DNA of 64,000 nucleotides from Epiperipatus broadwayi (GCA_028023455.1 JAQFVV010012510.1:1967420-2031419); one strand, 5' to 3'; shown: positions 47,255 to 59,202, numbered from the stretch's first letter. Notes: generated by a model from the letters alone, not told the origin. Numbers and translations are program-made.

Positions 47255-47882
47255 ATGGCTGAAAAATTGAACAATGTGAAATTCTGTTTCCTTTTTAGGG
47301 AAAATGAAGAGAAAACAGTTGTAATGCTTGAACCAGATTATAATTAAGTTGTTCTGGAAAGAACAAAATTTAATGAGTAGTTTAATGGAAATGTAGAATT
47401 CACATCTTAAAAAAATCTTGGTCAGTGAAATCCAATGTCAAGACAATGCTGAGTTTTTATTTTTTTGACTCAAGCAGCATTTCTTTTTCAGAATTAGTTT
47501 ATAATGGTTGGCCATTTTATTTAAAGTTCTGAAATGTTTGTGTGATGCAGTAAAACATAAACAACCCATTTTGTGGCAAAATAAGGAGTGGAAGCATAAT
47601 CACAACAATGTATCAATGCATAAAGCCTTAAGTGTAAAACATTTTTTATTTAAATTCAGCATGTCTCAGCTTATCTGTATTCATTTGATCTCACTTTGTG
47701 ATCTCTTGAATGAAAAAATGCCACAAAATTTTTTTTTTTCAGACTTAGAAATGGCAAAAAAAAAAAAAATGCAGGCTTTAAAAAACATCGCTTTACAAGA
47801 ATTTCCAGACTATTTCAAAAAGTGAAAAACACATTTAGTCCAGTTCATTGCATCAAATGGACAATACTTTGAAGAGGTTTAA
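47255..47882 (+). pseudogene. Mariner-family transposase pseudogene
   Basis: Mariner transposases cut and paste their element at TA sites. The ATG at 47255 opens MAEKLNNVKFCFLF, like the N-terminal helix-turn-helix start of this family, and FNEWFNGN (after a stop) matches the usual 'vyeWf.rf..g'. A segment VKSNVKTMLSFYFFDS near 47425 matches the strand that leads into the catalytic core. The frame at 47508-47825 contains NHNNVSMHKALSVKHFL, corresponding to the conserved 'HDNA..H.a..v..fl' block, but the catalytic Asp is Asn here. The end, FIASNGQYFEEV then TAA at 47880, matches the typical 'g.YfeG' terminus. About 40% of the expected 350 codons are missing and there are several stops and shifts. 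Terminal repeats were not located. Confidence 0.75.
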
Positions 47883-50179
47883 ATTTATCACATAAATAGA
47901 AAGCTTTGTTTTTTATTACATAAAAAAACAAGAAATTATGGGAAAAGGTTGTTTTCTAAATTAACTATAAATATTTTTTTTTAAAAAAGGTGATATTGTA
48001 AAAAGAAAATCAATTATTCAAGACTCAATACAGGTATTAATTTCTAAGGTAAATGAAAAATTATATCAGAGTTTTTTTAAAAAACGGTAGTGTGTGCAGT
48101 TGAATTCAGTAACAGTTTAGCAATGGTGATGTGAGCAGTCAGATGTCTAGCTTGTAAGTCTGATGTTAAATTGATCTCACTATTAGTTATTTAGGATGAT
48201 TTTTGTTAATATATATAATAAAGAAAAGGGTTTACAAGAACCGTATGCTAAGCTCTTGCTAAAAGCTAACTATTTCTGACTCAACTATATAATCAGTATC
48301 AACATAAAAAATTTATGAGGAAAATATTGCTGATAGAAACTATCAACTAGCTTTATGTATTGATCCATCCAAAACAATGACTTTCAACTGATGTTAATCT
48401 GAAAAGTAAATAATTATTAACCTGTAAATATGAAGCTACAAAGGAAAGGAGAGAAAAAAATCTGAAATGGAGATAATTGTTCAACTGGAAACTTGTAACT
48501 ACAAAAAGAAAAAGCTAACCTGAAATGAATGTAATTGTTAAAATGGAATGGTTACTTGAAATGAAGTAATTATTAAACTGGGAACAAGAAGAGAAGAAAA
48601 AGCTACTAATGGATGAATATAATTATTAAGCAAACTATAAAAAATTCTGGAGCCAAAATATTGATTAAGCTTCTACCTGAAAGTTTTACATGAAGAGAAA
48701 ACTAAATAAAAAAAATTAATGGCAATATAAGGCAATGTTGATGTGTACACATTTACATTTATAAATATTTTATAGGGAAAGTAGTAACTGGGAATAGTGA
48801 ATAATTGTTTTTTTTGTGTGTGTGTGAGAGATTCAGTTTTAAAGTTTTTTTTGTTTAGTTTAAAATCTTATGGAAACATTTTCATTTTTTAACAGAAAAG
48901 GGAAAGGAAAGTTCAAATTATTTTAGGGTTTGATTATTTTAAGGGAATTAAATGAGTTATTATTTTAAAAAAATTCAAAGAAAATAATTATTATATACGT
49001 TTTATGAAATCATATGTATGATATGAAATTATGTGTAAAATTTTGGATCTGTCATGTTATCATTTTTAAAAATTTTCATTCTTTTATTTATTGGCCAACT
49101 TTATTTAATAATTGATTTTAAAAATAGTAGTTTTTAAAATTATTATTTTTTTAAAGTCTTTATTCTTCTAGCAGTCTGTTCTATGAATTATTCAGTGTTT
49201 ATGATTAATTTAATTATAGAGTTGTGTTACAACTGATATAAATTAAGCACACATACTTATTTTGTTTACAGTATCTAGGGTCCTTATGATCCCAAGCTAG
49301 TATGAGCATAATAGTATTCGCAATGTATACATGTATGTAGCAATCTTGATGATTCTCTATACAATTATTTGGATGATGCAAAGATATAAAGTCACTTTAA
49401 AGTCCACATACTTATTGTTAGCCAGGACACTCATGATACAAGATGGCAAGAATATTAATGATCATCATCATTTATATAATATTCCCAGTGTTTTTGATAT
49501 AGAATTATATATTACTGTAGTTTAGAATTTAAGAATGTGCATAGAATTGAAATATTGATGATTACTTTTATAACATGTTCTAAGTGTGACCCTGTCTAGA
49601 TAATAATTAGCCTTAGACTTTATAGTGTATCTCTTTTAAATTTAATCCAAAAGGATGATTATTGATTTTGAATAGTGACTAGTGCTAATGATGCTACACT
49701 TATTCATATTATTACTTAAAAGCAGAATGTGGTTTTGATGATGGTGATTTCCAGCATCCCTGTAGTTCATCTAGGTTAATTCTATTACAATATATGTATT
49801 TAGAATATATTAGCGATTCATTCACATGTTTGTTAATATCAAGATTATTCTGACATTTCTATTGGATTGCAATGTCCATAGTCCAGATATTAGAGATTTT
49901 TCACTAATGTTGTAGAAACTTCTGCTAATCAAAAACATTTTCAGACATCTCTGTAACAACATGAATAATGGCAAATGTGATTCAACCTAAATCTTAATAC
50001 ACTTAAACCTCAGGTTAGTGATTGGCTTCTTAGCGATATTTCACAATAGCTATCATCATCAATTTGTACCCACTACTTCAATTTACAATCGATTATTCAC
50101 TATAATGATGGGGAAATTTTTTTAAAAAAAATTTAGAATGTATAAACTTAAAATATATATAACTAATGAATCTATAATA
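47883..50179. other. No gene seen
   Basis: AT-rich spacer. Diverged short duplications of ACTGGGAACAAGAAGAG / TGAAATGGAGATAATTG type occur at 48410-48620. A dispersed motif shared with 21994 lies at 50053. No coding region is supported. Confidence 0.45.
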
Positions 50180-50580
50180 CTATATACCAGGGGTTGGCAA
50201 CCTGTGCTATGCTTGGCACACCAAGGATTATCAATGGCACTCTGAGTAAATTGAAATAGTAAAAAAATATATTTTAATTATAGCATCTTTTTTTTTACAT
50301 TCAACATTGAATTTACGATTAAATCATTATTTATCAACAAATAATACACTTGACTTCATTTAAAAGATATTTTTGTTTGCAAGCGAAATAAATTCTACAT
50401 ATTCACATTTTACTTCTGATAATATTAAAAAATGAGATCGTAATACAAATAAAAAGCTTATTAAGTTATCAATTCTAGAAAGCTATTTTTGTTGGTTTAA
50501 TAGTAAATAATTGACACTCATTGGTAGTGCTTCTTTCAAAAAAGAGATTATCATTACGTAGTGACTGAGAGATTCCCAAA

Positions 50581-50776
50581 ATGTCCCACAAAAGACAAAA
50601 ACGTGATATTCGCTCTTTTCAAGACTCTTGGACAAATGAATATGGATTTGTACAGCAAAAAGATCATGCTGTGTGTACATTATGCTGTGAAAGTATTGTG
50701 GGTCATACCTCAAGTGTACAAAGACATTATCGAACTAAACGTGTGTTCATGTTTAAAAATTCAGATGAGAAAAGTG
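50581..50776 (+). pseudogene. hAT transposase, 5' part, cut by Merlin
   Basis: The frame opens at the ATG at 50581 with MSHKRQKRDIRSFQDSW. It carries a short zinc-finger-like stretch (C.LC around CTLCCES, then HYRTKR) similar to the BED-type N-terminus of the GTF2IRD2/ZBED/FAM200-like hAT group. After FKNSDEKS the reading stops being hAT-like exactly where the Merlin element starts, and the frame resumes in the 3' part at 53655. The intact enzyme would bind the element ends and catalyse excision. Confidence 0.85.
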
Positions 50777-51052
50777 GGTGCTTATGGATAATTCAACCAA
50801 TGACATGACATACCGATTTCCCTTCCGGTAGACATCGATGTTTTTTGCATGACAACATTGTAATGGCAACCAAGTGACTGGCATGATTAATCCATCAGAG
50901 AGTCAATTTTTTTTTTACCCGCGAGATTTAAAATTCGGAGAGAAGTTTGGGAAATTTTTTGATTTTTTTGTCTATTGTGATTTTGCTATCCACGGCATCA
51001 CAGTGACCTTTTTGAGCTCTTCTACTTTGTGGTATTTGCATTATTTGTGTTT

Positions 51053-51951
51053 ATGATGGCTGAAGCTACAAGAACCTTATTTAATTTACCAAGTACGGAG
51101 GAAGAAGCGATCATCTTCTAACAAGACCGTGGACTTCCCCCCAAAAGAAAATTGTGTCAAAATGGTCATGAAATGAAAAAGTATGTTCACAATTCGGGAC
51201 CCAATTCAGTGAAACAATGGCGATGCAACTTGAAAGATTGTCTATCCCAAATTGCAATGAGAAAAGGCACGTGGTTCATTGGCTCCAAAATGACTTTCGT
51301 GACCACTATACATTTCATCTACAGTTGGTCCAAACAGTTAACATCCATAACATTTTGTGCAGAGGAATTGAATATTTCGGACAAAACTGTTATCGATTGG
51401 AACAACTACCTCCGCGAAGTTTGTACATGGAGATTGTTAAGAAATGAAAGGTGGAAAATTGGAGATCGCAACACAATCATGGAAATCGATGAAAGCTTCT
51501 TCACAAAACAGAAGAACAATGCCGGAAGAGTCCTACCACAGCAATGCTATTTGGTGGCATATGCAGAGAGACTGAGGAATGTTTTATTGTAGCCATTCGA
51601 GATAGAAGTGTGTCTACTCTCATGCAAGATATTTTGTGAAATGTACACAAAGGCTCGACTATCTACAGTGATTTCTGGAAGGGATATAAGAGCGAAGAGT
51701 TAGCTGAGGTTGGATATGAACACCATCGTGTTAATCACACATACAACTTCGTAGACCCCACAACTGGTATACATACACAAAATGTTGAAAGGTTGTGGGG
51801 TTTGGTCAAATGGCGTAATAAAAAACACAGAGAGACAGCATGTCAGCACCTGGACTCATATTTGAGTGAGCTTAGGTGGAGGCAGTCGTATAAAGCTGAT
51901 CCTTTTGCTGCAATTTTGGAACATATATCCCAATTCAGTCCTCCGCAGTGA
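51053..51951 (+). pseudogene. Merlin transposase (IS1595/ISXO2-like DDE), broken
   Basis: Start at the ATG pair 51053-51058 (MMAEATRTLFN). An N-terminal zinc-ribbon-like region follows (CQNGHEMKKY ... CNLKDC at about residues 34-64). The ISXO2-like catalytic domain has its first Asp in IMEIDESFF (about residue 145), its second in IYSDFWKGY (about residue 205) and a Glu in QNVERLWGLVK (about residue 247). It ends at TGA 51949-51951, giving about 299 codons, close to full length. Defects are a TAA at 51119-51121, a one-base loss near 51544 that shifts the frame, and a TGA near 51637. All three candidate catalytic residues are still encoded. Many annotated animal 'ISXO2-like' proteins belong to this family. 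Confidence 0.9.
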
Positions 51952-52053
51952 ACGCTATTTGTAAATAATTTTAATTTTTTTTCTAATAATTATAATTTTA
52001 TAATTAATTATATTATTGAATGTAGACAATAAGTAATCCAAATGCATGTAAAA

Positions 52054-53000
52054 GTAAGGTCGCCATTAATGCCATATTCGCATTAACTCTTTATTTTAAA
52101 TGTACAAAAATTTTTTGGTAATATTTCTACAATGATCAAACTTCCACTTAATTATGTTTACTTTGTAAATAATTTTCAATAATTTTTTAACTCAAATTAG
52201 CAATATACAGTACGTTTTTAAAATTACCAAATGTATGTAAAACTACGGCATGTGATGACACTTTTTATACAAGATCGCCATTAATGCTAGATTCGCATTA
52301 ATTTTTTTTTTTTAAATTTACAAAATTTTTTTGTTAATATTTCTACACTTATCAAACTTCCACTTAATTACGTTTAATTTGTAAATAATTTTCAATAATT
52401 TTTTAACTCAAATTACCAATATACAGTACGTTTTTAAAATTACTAAATGTATGTAAAACTACGGCATGTGATGACACGTTTCAAACTTCCATTTAATTAT
52501 GTTTAATTTGTAAATAATTTTCAATAATTTTTTAACTCAAATTACCAATATACAGTACATTTTTAAAATTACCAAATGTATGTAAAACTACGGCATGTGA
52601 TGACACGTTTTATACAAGGTCGCCATTAATGCCAGATTCGCATTAATTCGGGTAAAGTGTTTTTTATCTGTTTTTTTTTTTTAATTTACAAAAATTTTTT
52701 GTTAATATTTCTACACTTATCAAACTTCCACTTAATTACGTTTAATTTGTAAATAATTTTCAATAATTTTTTAACTCAAATTACCAATATACAGTACGTT
52801 TTTAAAATTACCAAATGTATGTAAAACTACGGCATGTGATGACACATTTTATACAAGGTCGCCATTAATGCCAGATTTGCATTAATTCAGGTAAAGTGTT
52901 TTTTATCTGTTTTTTTTTTTAATTTACAAAAATTTTTTGTTAATATTTCTTCAATTATCAAACTTCCACTTAATTATGTTTAATTTGTAAATAATTTTCA
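52054..53000 (+). repeat. Tandem repeats inside the Merlin element
   Basis: Units of about 210-240 bases beginning near TCGCCATTAATGCCAGATTC occur at about 52060, 52270, 52616 and 52856, plus one partial unit starting near 52481. Each contains CAAACTTCCACTTAATTA and CTACGGCATGTGATGACAC. The array lies between the transposase gene and the right end. Confidence 0.9.
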
Positions 53001-53460
53001 ATAATTTTTTAAATCAAATTAGCAATATATATTTTGTATTGACCTTATTTTGTATTTCATGCATGTAACTTTTCAATAATTTTTTGTTTTTATATTTTTC
53101 ATCCATTTCAATAATTTTTTTTTTTTATATTTTGTATTGACCTTATTTTGTATTTCATGCATGTAAATTTTCAATAATTTTTTGTTTTTTTGTATTTTTT
53201 TTTTCAGGAACAAGAAACATGATGGTGTTCATTTTCTGCCCGCCAAGAAGCCATCTAAAAAACCACGTGACCGTATTACCCTTTTTTTTCTTCTTTAATA
53301 TGTAAATTTTTTGTTAAATTTTTGTCTTTTTTTTATGTTTTTATGTTTAAATTTTTGTTTAATTTTTATATTTTTGCCTTTTTTTTCTTTTTTATCATGT
53401 GACATGCGTCACATTTTTGGTTTTTTTTATGTTTTTTATCACGTGATCAAACAATGATGT

Positions 53461-53616
53461 ATTACCCGGAAGGCATATCAGTCTAATCTTGTGCTTTTTA
53501 ATGTGCCGTGTTCATGTGATCTGCAGACACATTTTAGCGACTAAATATGTCTGCAGATCACTTGGAGACATTATCTTAAAAATCGCAACATTAGACCAAT
53601 ATGCCTTCAGGGTAAT
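53461..53616. repeat. Subterminal hairpin of the Merlin element
   Basis: ATTACCCGGAAGGCATATCAG at 53461 pairs with its inverse ending at 53616. A second inner pair (GTGATCTGCAGACA / TGTCTGCAGATCAC) extends the stem. It has no counterpart at the left end. Confidence 0.7.
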
Positions 53617-53654
53617 ATATCATCGGTTGAATTATCCACAAGTACCGAAAAGTG

Positions 53655-55304
53655 AAGCTATAAAAAGAACTGTTTCTGCCTTTAGAAACAAACTACTTAT
53701 TTTAGTCAAATAATTGGAACCCAAAATAAAGCCACCAAATGTAGTTATACAATTGCTTGTTGTGTGGCTTCAAAAGGCAAATCTTTCACAGATGAACAAT
53801 TCATCAAAGAAACGTTTTTGAAATGTGCTGAAATCTTATTCAGTGATCTACCAAATAAACAAACATTACTGTCTCGAATTCGAGAAATACCAGCTTGTGA
53901 AAGATCAATTCAAAGAAGAATAACTGACATGGCTGAAGATATAACAACAAAACAGAATACCAGTTTACAACAAGCTGTTGCATTCAGTGTTGCTGTTGAT
54001 GAAAGCACTGATGTAAATGATGTGGTGTGCCTAGCAATAGTTGCCCAATATTGTGATAACAATCATATTTATGAAGAACTGTGTTGCTTGAGTTCCCTTA
54101 CTGGTACAACAAAGAGACATGATATTTTCACTGCATTTTTCAATTATTTTGAAAAATCAGAAAATTAACATAATTTAGTGTTACTACTGATGCTAGCCTC
54201 ACAATGGTCGGAAAGGAAAAGATTTGCTAAACTTCTTGAAAATCATATTAAACATCAAATAGTGAGTTTCCACTGCATTATATACTAGGAAAATTAGTTG
54301 CAAAAATTTCATCACAATGCTTGAATTCTATAATGGACAGTGTCATTAAAATAATTAATTTCATAGTTTCTCGTTTTTCCTTAATACATAGGCAATTTAA
54401 ATCTCTTTTGCAAGAAATGAATAGTACATATATAGACCTCCCTCTATACAGAAATGTTCATTGGATTAGTCGAGGTAATGTCTTGAACAGGTTTGTTATC
54501 ATGTCTGAAAGAAATCAAGATGTTTCTTTATGAAAAAGAACAACATTATCCAGAAATAAATGATGAAGACTGGTTATGCAAATTGATGTTTCTGACTGAT
54601 ATAACTCAACACTTGAATGAGTTAAACTTGCATTTGCAAAGGAAGAGTCAAACAGTACTAGAACTTTTTGAATAATAGAAGAGATTTGCATCAAAATTAG
54701 ATATATTTTGGTGTGATATTATTAGTAACATCTTCAAGTATCTTCCAAATGTAAAGACCCATGCAAATCAATTAAACATTAACAAAGATGAACTTCAAAA
54801 ATACATTGAAGCTCTCAGAGAAGAATTTTCCAAACGATGTGAAGACTTCCAAATACACACACCCATATTTTCTTTCCTCATCAAACCTGACATTTGATTT
54901 AAAGATGACTATTTGATTTATCTTTTTTTTTTGAGTGGATGGACATTGATAGTTTTGAAATGGAATTAATTGAATTAATGTCATCAGAATTGTGGAAAAC
55001 TAAATTTGTAGAATCGCAAAAAACGCTTGATGGGAACTATCTAGAAAAGTCGGCTGTCATTCTCAATTGTTGGATATCATTACCTGAAATATTTAATTCT
55101 TTCAAAAAAAACTGCTTGTGTTCTGCTTTTGACATTTGGTTCAACTTATTTATGGAACAAATTTTCTCAAATATGAAAAATATTTTGAGTTCACAAAGAA
55201 GTTGCCTAACACCTGAACATTCAGAAGCATACATGAAGCTAAAAGTGACCAATTACATACCCGACATTGAGCAAAGAGGTACAAGGCCAAGGTTTTCACA
55301 TTAA
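53655..55304 (+). pseudogene. hAT transposase, 3' part
   Basis: It continues the reading broken at 50776. A shift near 53710 leads into YTIACCVASKGKSFTD and the frame 53764-54168, which contains the RNase-H-like fold start with FSVAVDESTDVND, where the first catalytic Asp of hAT enzymes sits. Later fragments at 54321-54533 and 54493-54675 carry LYRNVHWISRGNVL, typical of the GTF2IRD2-like group. The frame at 54939-55304 ends with FSNMKNILSSQRS and LKVTNYIPDIEQ, the C-terminal dimerisation block. At least five stops or shifts separate these pieces. The whole gene with the 5' part would be about 600 residues, normal for the group. Confidence 0.9.
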
Positions 55305-55708
55305 TTTATTTTAATAATAAAAAATGTCTAATCATATTAGAATTCATATTTTTTTGTTATTTAAATTATATATTTTGTATAGGTAAAAAGTTGTAATTTA
55401 TAATATAATTTTTAATAAGCATGTTAAAAATTACAAATTAAAAAAAAAGGGTACTTTTTACATGATTCTAAATATTTTAAAATATTGAATGACCAATAAT
55501 ATAAGATCCAGTCACAATGGACTTCAAAAGTATACATTATATAGTAATATATAATATATACTATAATATATATAACTTTGAAGCCCATTATAACTGAAAC
55601 AATTTTGATAATATAATAAGATTGGTAAAATCATGTTGGCACGCGAAATAACATTGTAACATAGGTTCGGTACACACTACTAAAAGGTTGTCGACCCCTG
55701 CTATATAC

Positions 55709-56769
55709 CGTACATATAAATTTTGAATGTCTTTAGAAAAATTAAGCCTTATTTAAATATAATGCACAGTACTTGGATTATTTAAATAAAGTTTAATTTT
55801 TCTAAAGATATTAGATGATGAAATAGTCCAATATATAAATATAGTACAATACAACCAAAATATGATCATCACAAACTTTCAGGAAAACACTAAATATGAA
55901 TATTATCCTTAATTACTGCATATTATTTTTTAGAACACCTGGTAATTATGTAAATATAGTTATTGATTCTGTAACTTCATTAAAAATGTTGTTTATACCC
56001 AAGTGGTTTCAAATAAAAAGAAAATCAACATTTTAAAATGCCGAATGTTGAATTAGAAAAAAGTTTAAAAAGAAAAATAGATTGCATTTAAAATAAGTGT
56101 TAATGAATATTTTTTTTAATATGTACTTTATTCCTAAATTAGTGTAATTTTTTAGCTTTAGGAACTGACCAATTTTTTCCCTATAGACCTCTGTATACAA
56201 TATTCTTGCTTAACGATGAGTTTTGGAGGATTAATTGCCATTGCTAACGGGGGGGGGGGTAAAAGTATATATGCAATTAGAGGAATCTGAAAGCTATGTT
56301 TATAATACAATCAACCATCATTTTGAATTTCAATGTAAGATTGAAGACTCCGAAAGAAAAAATACATTATAATTTTTGAATATATTTTTGATGACCAGTT
56401 TTTCTCAGTTAGGCCAAACTTATGTAGCTACCCAAACTCGCACCCTCATTATTTGTTGATGAATGCTGTACAAATCACGTCTATACAAATAGCAATATCT
56501 AAACAATATTAAGTTAAAATTTATATATAAGAATAAATTAAATGTAATTTCTAATCTGATAAGACATGATTGTTATTAAAACACTACTATAAAAATTTAT
56601 TAATTTGTGCACGTTTATAACTAGAAGAAATAATACATTGCATAGTTTAGCGCAGGGGTAGATTGGCTTATTTGGAGTTCAAAGTTCAGGGGTCACAGTA
56701 TAGCATAGCTTCTAATAGTAAAGACATATGATTATTTATTTTTATTTAACAAGTAATATGTAAATAAAG
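55709..56769. other. No gene; short inverted repeat and G-run
   Basis: Inverted pair TCTTTAGAAAAATTAAGCCTT (55731) / AAGTTTAATTTTTCTAAAGA (55788) with AT-rich loop. A run of about 11 G lies at 56250-56260. No coding region seen. Confidence 0.5.
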
Positions 56770-57115
56770 GGATTTGAACTCAGGATTTTTCAGTTTATTT
56801 ATTCTCCCCTTTATCTCAAGCAACCGATACACATGACCACATCCATGTGTAAAAGATACATGATCTCCAATGTACATATTTCATGCAGTACAGCTCTCAT
56901 CAGTTGGCCCAAATCATAATCTCCCACACATATATACAATCAGTGCTCAGTTAAATTAAGATAGCAATTTCTCAAACTTTAATGGCCAGGCTTGTTAGCC
57001 GAGAGGTATCGCAGCCGCCATGCAAGCAAGTAGTTGGTTGCAGGCGGGTGTGGGTTCGCGTCCCGGCAGATGCTATGACATATGAAAAAATCGATGATGG
57101 AACGCTCAAAGGCAT
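56770..57115 (-). repeat. Family B repeat interrupted by a SINE
   Basis: The 3' tRNA-like module (GATTTGAACTCAGGATTTTTC in plus view) and the middle part match 10510-10804. The 5' tip, GATGATGGAACGCTCAAAGG, lies beyond the SINE at 56988-57090. About 70 bases present in the 28.4 kb copy are missing at the junction. Confidence 0.65.
56988..57090 (+). mobile_element. tRNA-derived SINE, well preserved
   Basis: A box TTAGCCGAGAGGTATCGC at about 56995, B box GGGTTCGCGTCCC at about 57052, then the family tail GATGCTATGACATATGAAAAAA. The long variable-arm-like segment (AGTAGTTGGTTGCAGGCGGG) separates this subfamily from the copy at 41.8 kb. Confidence 0.85.
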
Positions 57116-57793
57116 TGTTGGTTTGATATAATCATACCCACGTAGACATTATGTCAATCTAAACAAATAACCTACTGCCTTAGAATTAACAAATAATAGT
57201 TATTTTCCCCTGCTATCAACATTATTATTTCTTATATTTGCAATAAAAATCTTTTCAGCATAAGCGTTGCCAACATCAAAAAATCTAATTAAATTTTCTT
57301 TAGGTTTTAAATTATAATATTAAATCTTGCTGAAAAAAAAAATAATTTAAACCATATGACTTTATTAAATTTATAGAAAATATATAATTTTTTTAAAAAA
57401 AAGATGAAAACTGAACTTTTAATGTCTTTTTTTAAAATAAGAAATCATAACAGTAAAGCAAAAAGCGATTAGATTAATTTTTATTTCATTTCGAGATAAT
57501 TAAAAAAAAAGAGTTAAGTTAAAGTTAATAAATACGTCTAAATTTATATCGTAGAAAATATGAAATAGAAAAACAGCAGGTTTAATAAAGTATGTTAAAC
57601 TAATAGCAACCTATAACTAATATCTTAAGTAGTTACTAAAAATTACTCTAAATATTTGATTTATAGGAGATACATTGATAATTTTCGTCTTCAATATTTA
57701 TTAAAATTGAGATAAATAGTAAATTATTTAATCATTTTTTAAAATCAGAAATTAAGTTTTACTTATATTGTCTTTTCAGAATCGTTTGTTTGG
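57116..57793. other. No gene seen
   Basis: AT-rich, homopolymer-rich spacer. Confidence 0.4.
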
Positions 57794-57809
57794 AATATTA
57801 AATGTTTTT

Positions 57810-57919
57810 TTTTTTCATATGTCATAGCATCGACCGGCACGCGAACCCACAACCGTCAGCAACCAACTACTTGCTTGCAAGGCGGTTGCGATGACCTCTC
57901 GGCTAACAACGCTTGACGA
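57810..57919 (-). mobile_element. SINE with clear 16-bp target duplication
   Basis: The flanks AATATTAAATGTTTTT at 57794-57809 and 57920-57935 are identical, which shows insertion by retroposition. The copy is full length: minus-strand head GTCAAGCGTTGTTAGCCGAG, B box GGGTTCGCGTGCC, tail GCTATGACATATG and an A-run. Confidence 0.9.
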
Positions 57920-58329
57920 AATATTAAATGTTTTTAATTATTTTTTGAATCTAAATGTAAAACAGCTTTTATAGCACTGAACACCACGTGATCACCATTT
58001 TCTATATGCTTGCTCATGCCAAAGTGCTTCGATAACTGACTTTTAGTTCTTAACCCTCTATATTTTGCACATAACAAAATAAAATGTTATTTTTATTAAC
58101 TAATTTATTACCATTGTTATGTACAAAAAATTTATAATTTTTTTAATAATTTTTATAAATGCAATAATCCATTATGCATTACTAATATTATCCTCAACTA
58201 TCTGATTCTTTATTTGTTCATTAACAATTAATTAAATCTTTATATAACTTCCCATGAAATGGATATATATATATAAATGCCTGTTGCCCAAAAATTTGAA
58301 TTAATTATTTCATTTGTGTCATTTTCTTT

Positions 58330-59060
58330 TACAGTAATATAAAATGAGGAATAAAATTTATTTGTAGATATAAACTTATGACATAGCACAGTTATATCTA
58401 ATTTTCTGTTATATAAGAAATCACATCTTTTGATGTAACTTCAGGATTTAACCCTGCCAAAAAAATCTTTTATATTTTTGTTTAACAGGAAGCTTTTAAT
58501 TGTGTGTCAGTAAGATTTCCTATAATAGCATTTTTGTTAAATGTATTAGATTTTACATTTTTTTTCTTATACGTCATCAACTCAAATTCTTCTGCATCAA
58601 TATCTTTTTATAAATAATGACCACTGCTTTTAACTCAATTAAGATTTTTATTCTCTATAGTTAGATCTTCAGATAAAAATTCACTCCATTTCTTAACACC
58701 ATTATTAGAATTAATATTTTCTTTTTCAAAATTAGATTGTTGATAAGATAAATTGTCATCAATTAATTTTGCTGCTTCCTTAAAAGCTACACTTTTATCA
58801 GTAATTGTTTCTTTATTTAATTCATTTTGTAAAGACAAATTTGAGCTAATTTTCATCTTTATAATCTTTTAACTTTTCAGACTTTCATTAACAAGTTCTG
58901 TTTCAGATTCCTTTGTCTTCAAAAATGGGTGGGAAAGGAAGCAAAACTTTTATCATTGATTACACAATATTCTTTTTCTATCTTAGAAAATTTAATTTCT
59001 TTAGAAATTAATGGTATATTATCTTCAGAAATATTTTTCCTTGTTTTAAAATCACTATTA
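58330..59060 (-). pseudogene. Non-LTR retrotransposon ORF1-like remnant
   Basis: On the minus strand, a Lys/Asn/Ser/Glu-rich frame (58635-58856, 73 codons) is followed after stops by LNPEVTSKDVISYITEN and VLCHKFISTNKFY near 58370-58460. That block resembles the 'LsPdvt..di..yl' and 'C..l.tk...y.sF' motifs in the C-terminal part of ORF1 proteins of CR1/Jockey-type elements, which bind the element RNA. Several stops interrupt it and no zinc knuckle or polymerase is nearby. A SINE at 59090-59202 sits just upstream. The match is short and by memory, so other origins are possible. Confidence 0.35.
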
Positions 59061-59089
59061 TTTGTCAAACTAATGGTTTTCAAATTTTG

Positions 59090-59202
59090 ATTTTTTTTTC
59101 ATATGTCATAGTCATCGGCCGGGATGCGAACCCACACCCGTCTGCAACCAACTACTTGCTTGCAAGGCGGGTGCGATGACCTCTCGGCTAACAACGCTTG
59201 AC
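59090..59202 (-). mobile_element. tRNA-derived SINE
   Basis: Nearly identical to the copy at 57810-57919, with CGGGATGCGAACCCACACCCG (plus view) over the B box and CCTCTCGGCTAACAACGCTTG at the head. The target duplication is not clear. Confidence 0.85.

Larger units (their letters stand above)
50777..53646 (+). mobile_element. Merlin DNA transposon inserted in the hAT gene
   Basis: The ends GGTGCTTATGGATAATTCAA and, inverted, GGTACTTGTGGATAATTCAA continue as a terminal repeat of about 27 bases with few mismatches. The octamer GAAAAGTG is present on both sides (50769-50776 and 53647-53654). This gives the 8-bp target duplication typical of Merlin and its bacterial IS1016/IS1595 relatives. The element is 2870 bp, carries one transposase gene (51053-51951) and has an unusually long 3' region filled with tandem repeats. 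Confidence 0.95.
50188..55700 (+). mobile_element. hAT element containing a nested Merlin element
   Basis: The ends CAGGGGTTGGCAACC and GGTTGTCGACCCCTG are imperfect terminal inverted repeats. They are flanked by identical 8-bp duplications CTATATAC (50180-50187 and 55701-55708), as expected for hAT. Removing the Merlin insertion (50777-53646 plus one duplicate octamer) leaves about 2.6 kb, a normal length for an autonomous hAT. Its single gene is a transposase now broken by stops, frameshifts and the insertion. Confidence 0.95.
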
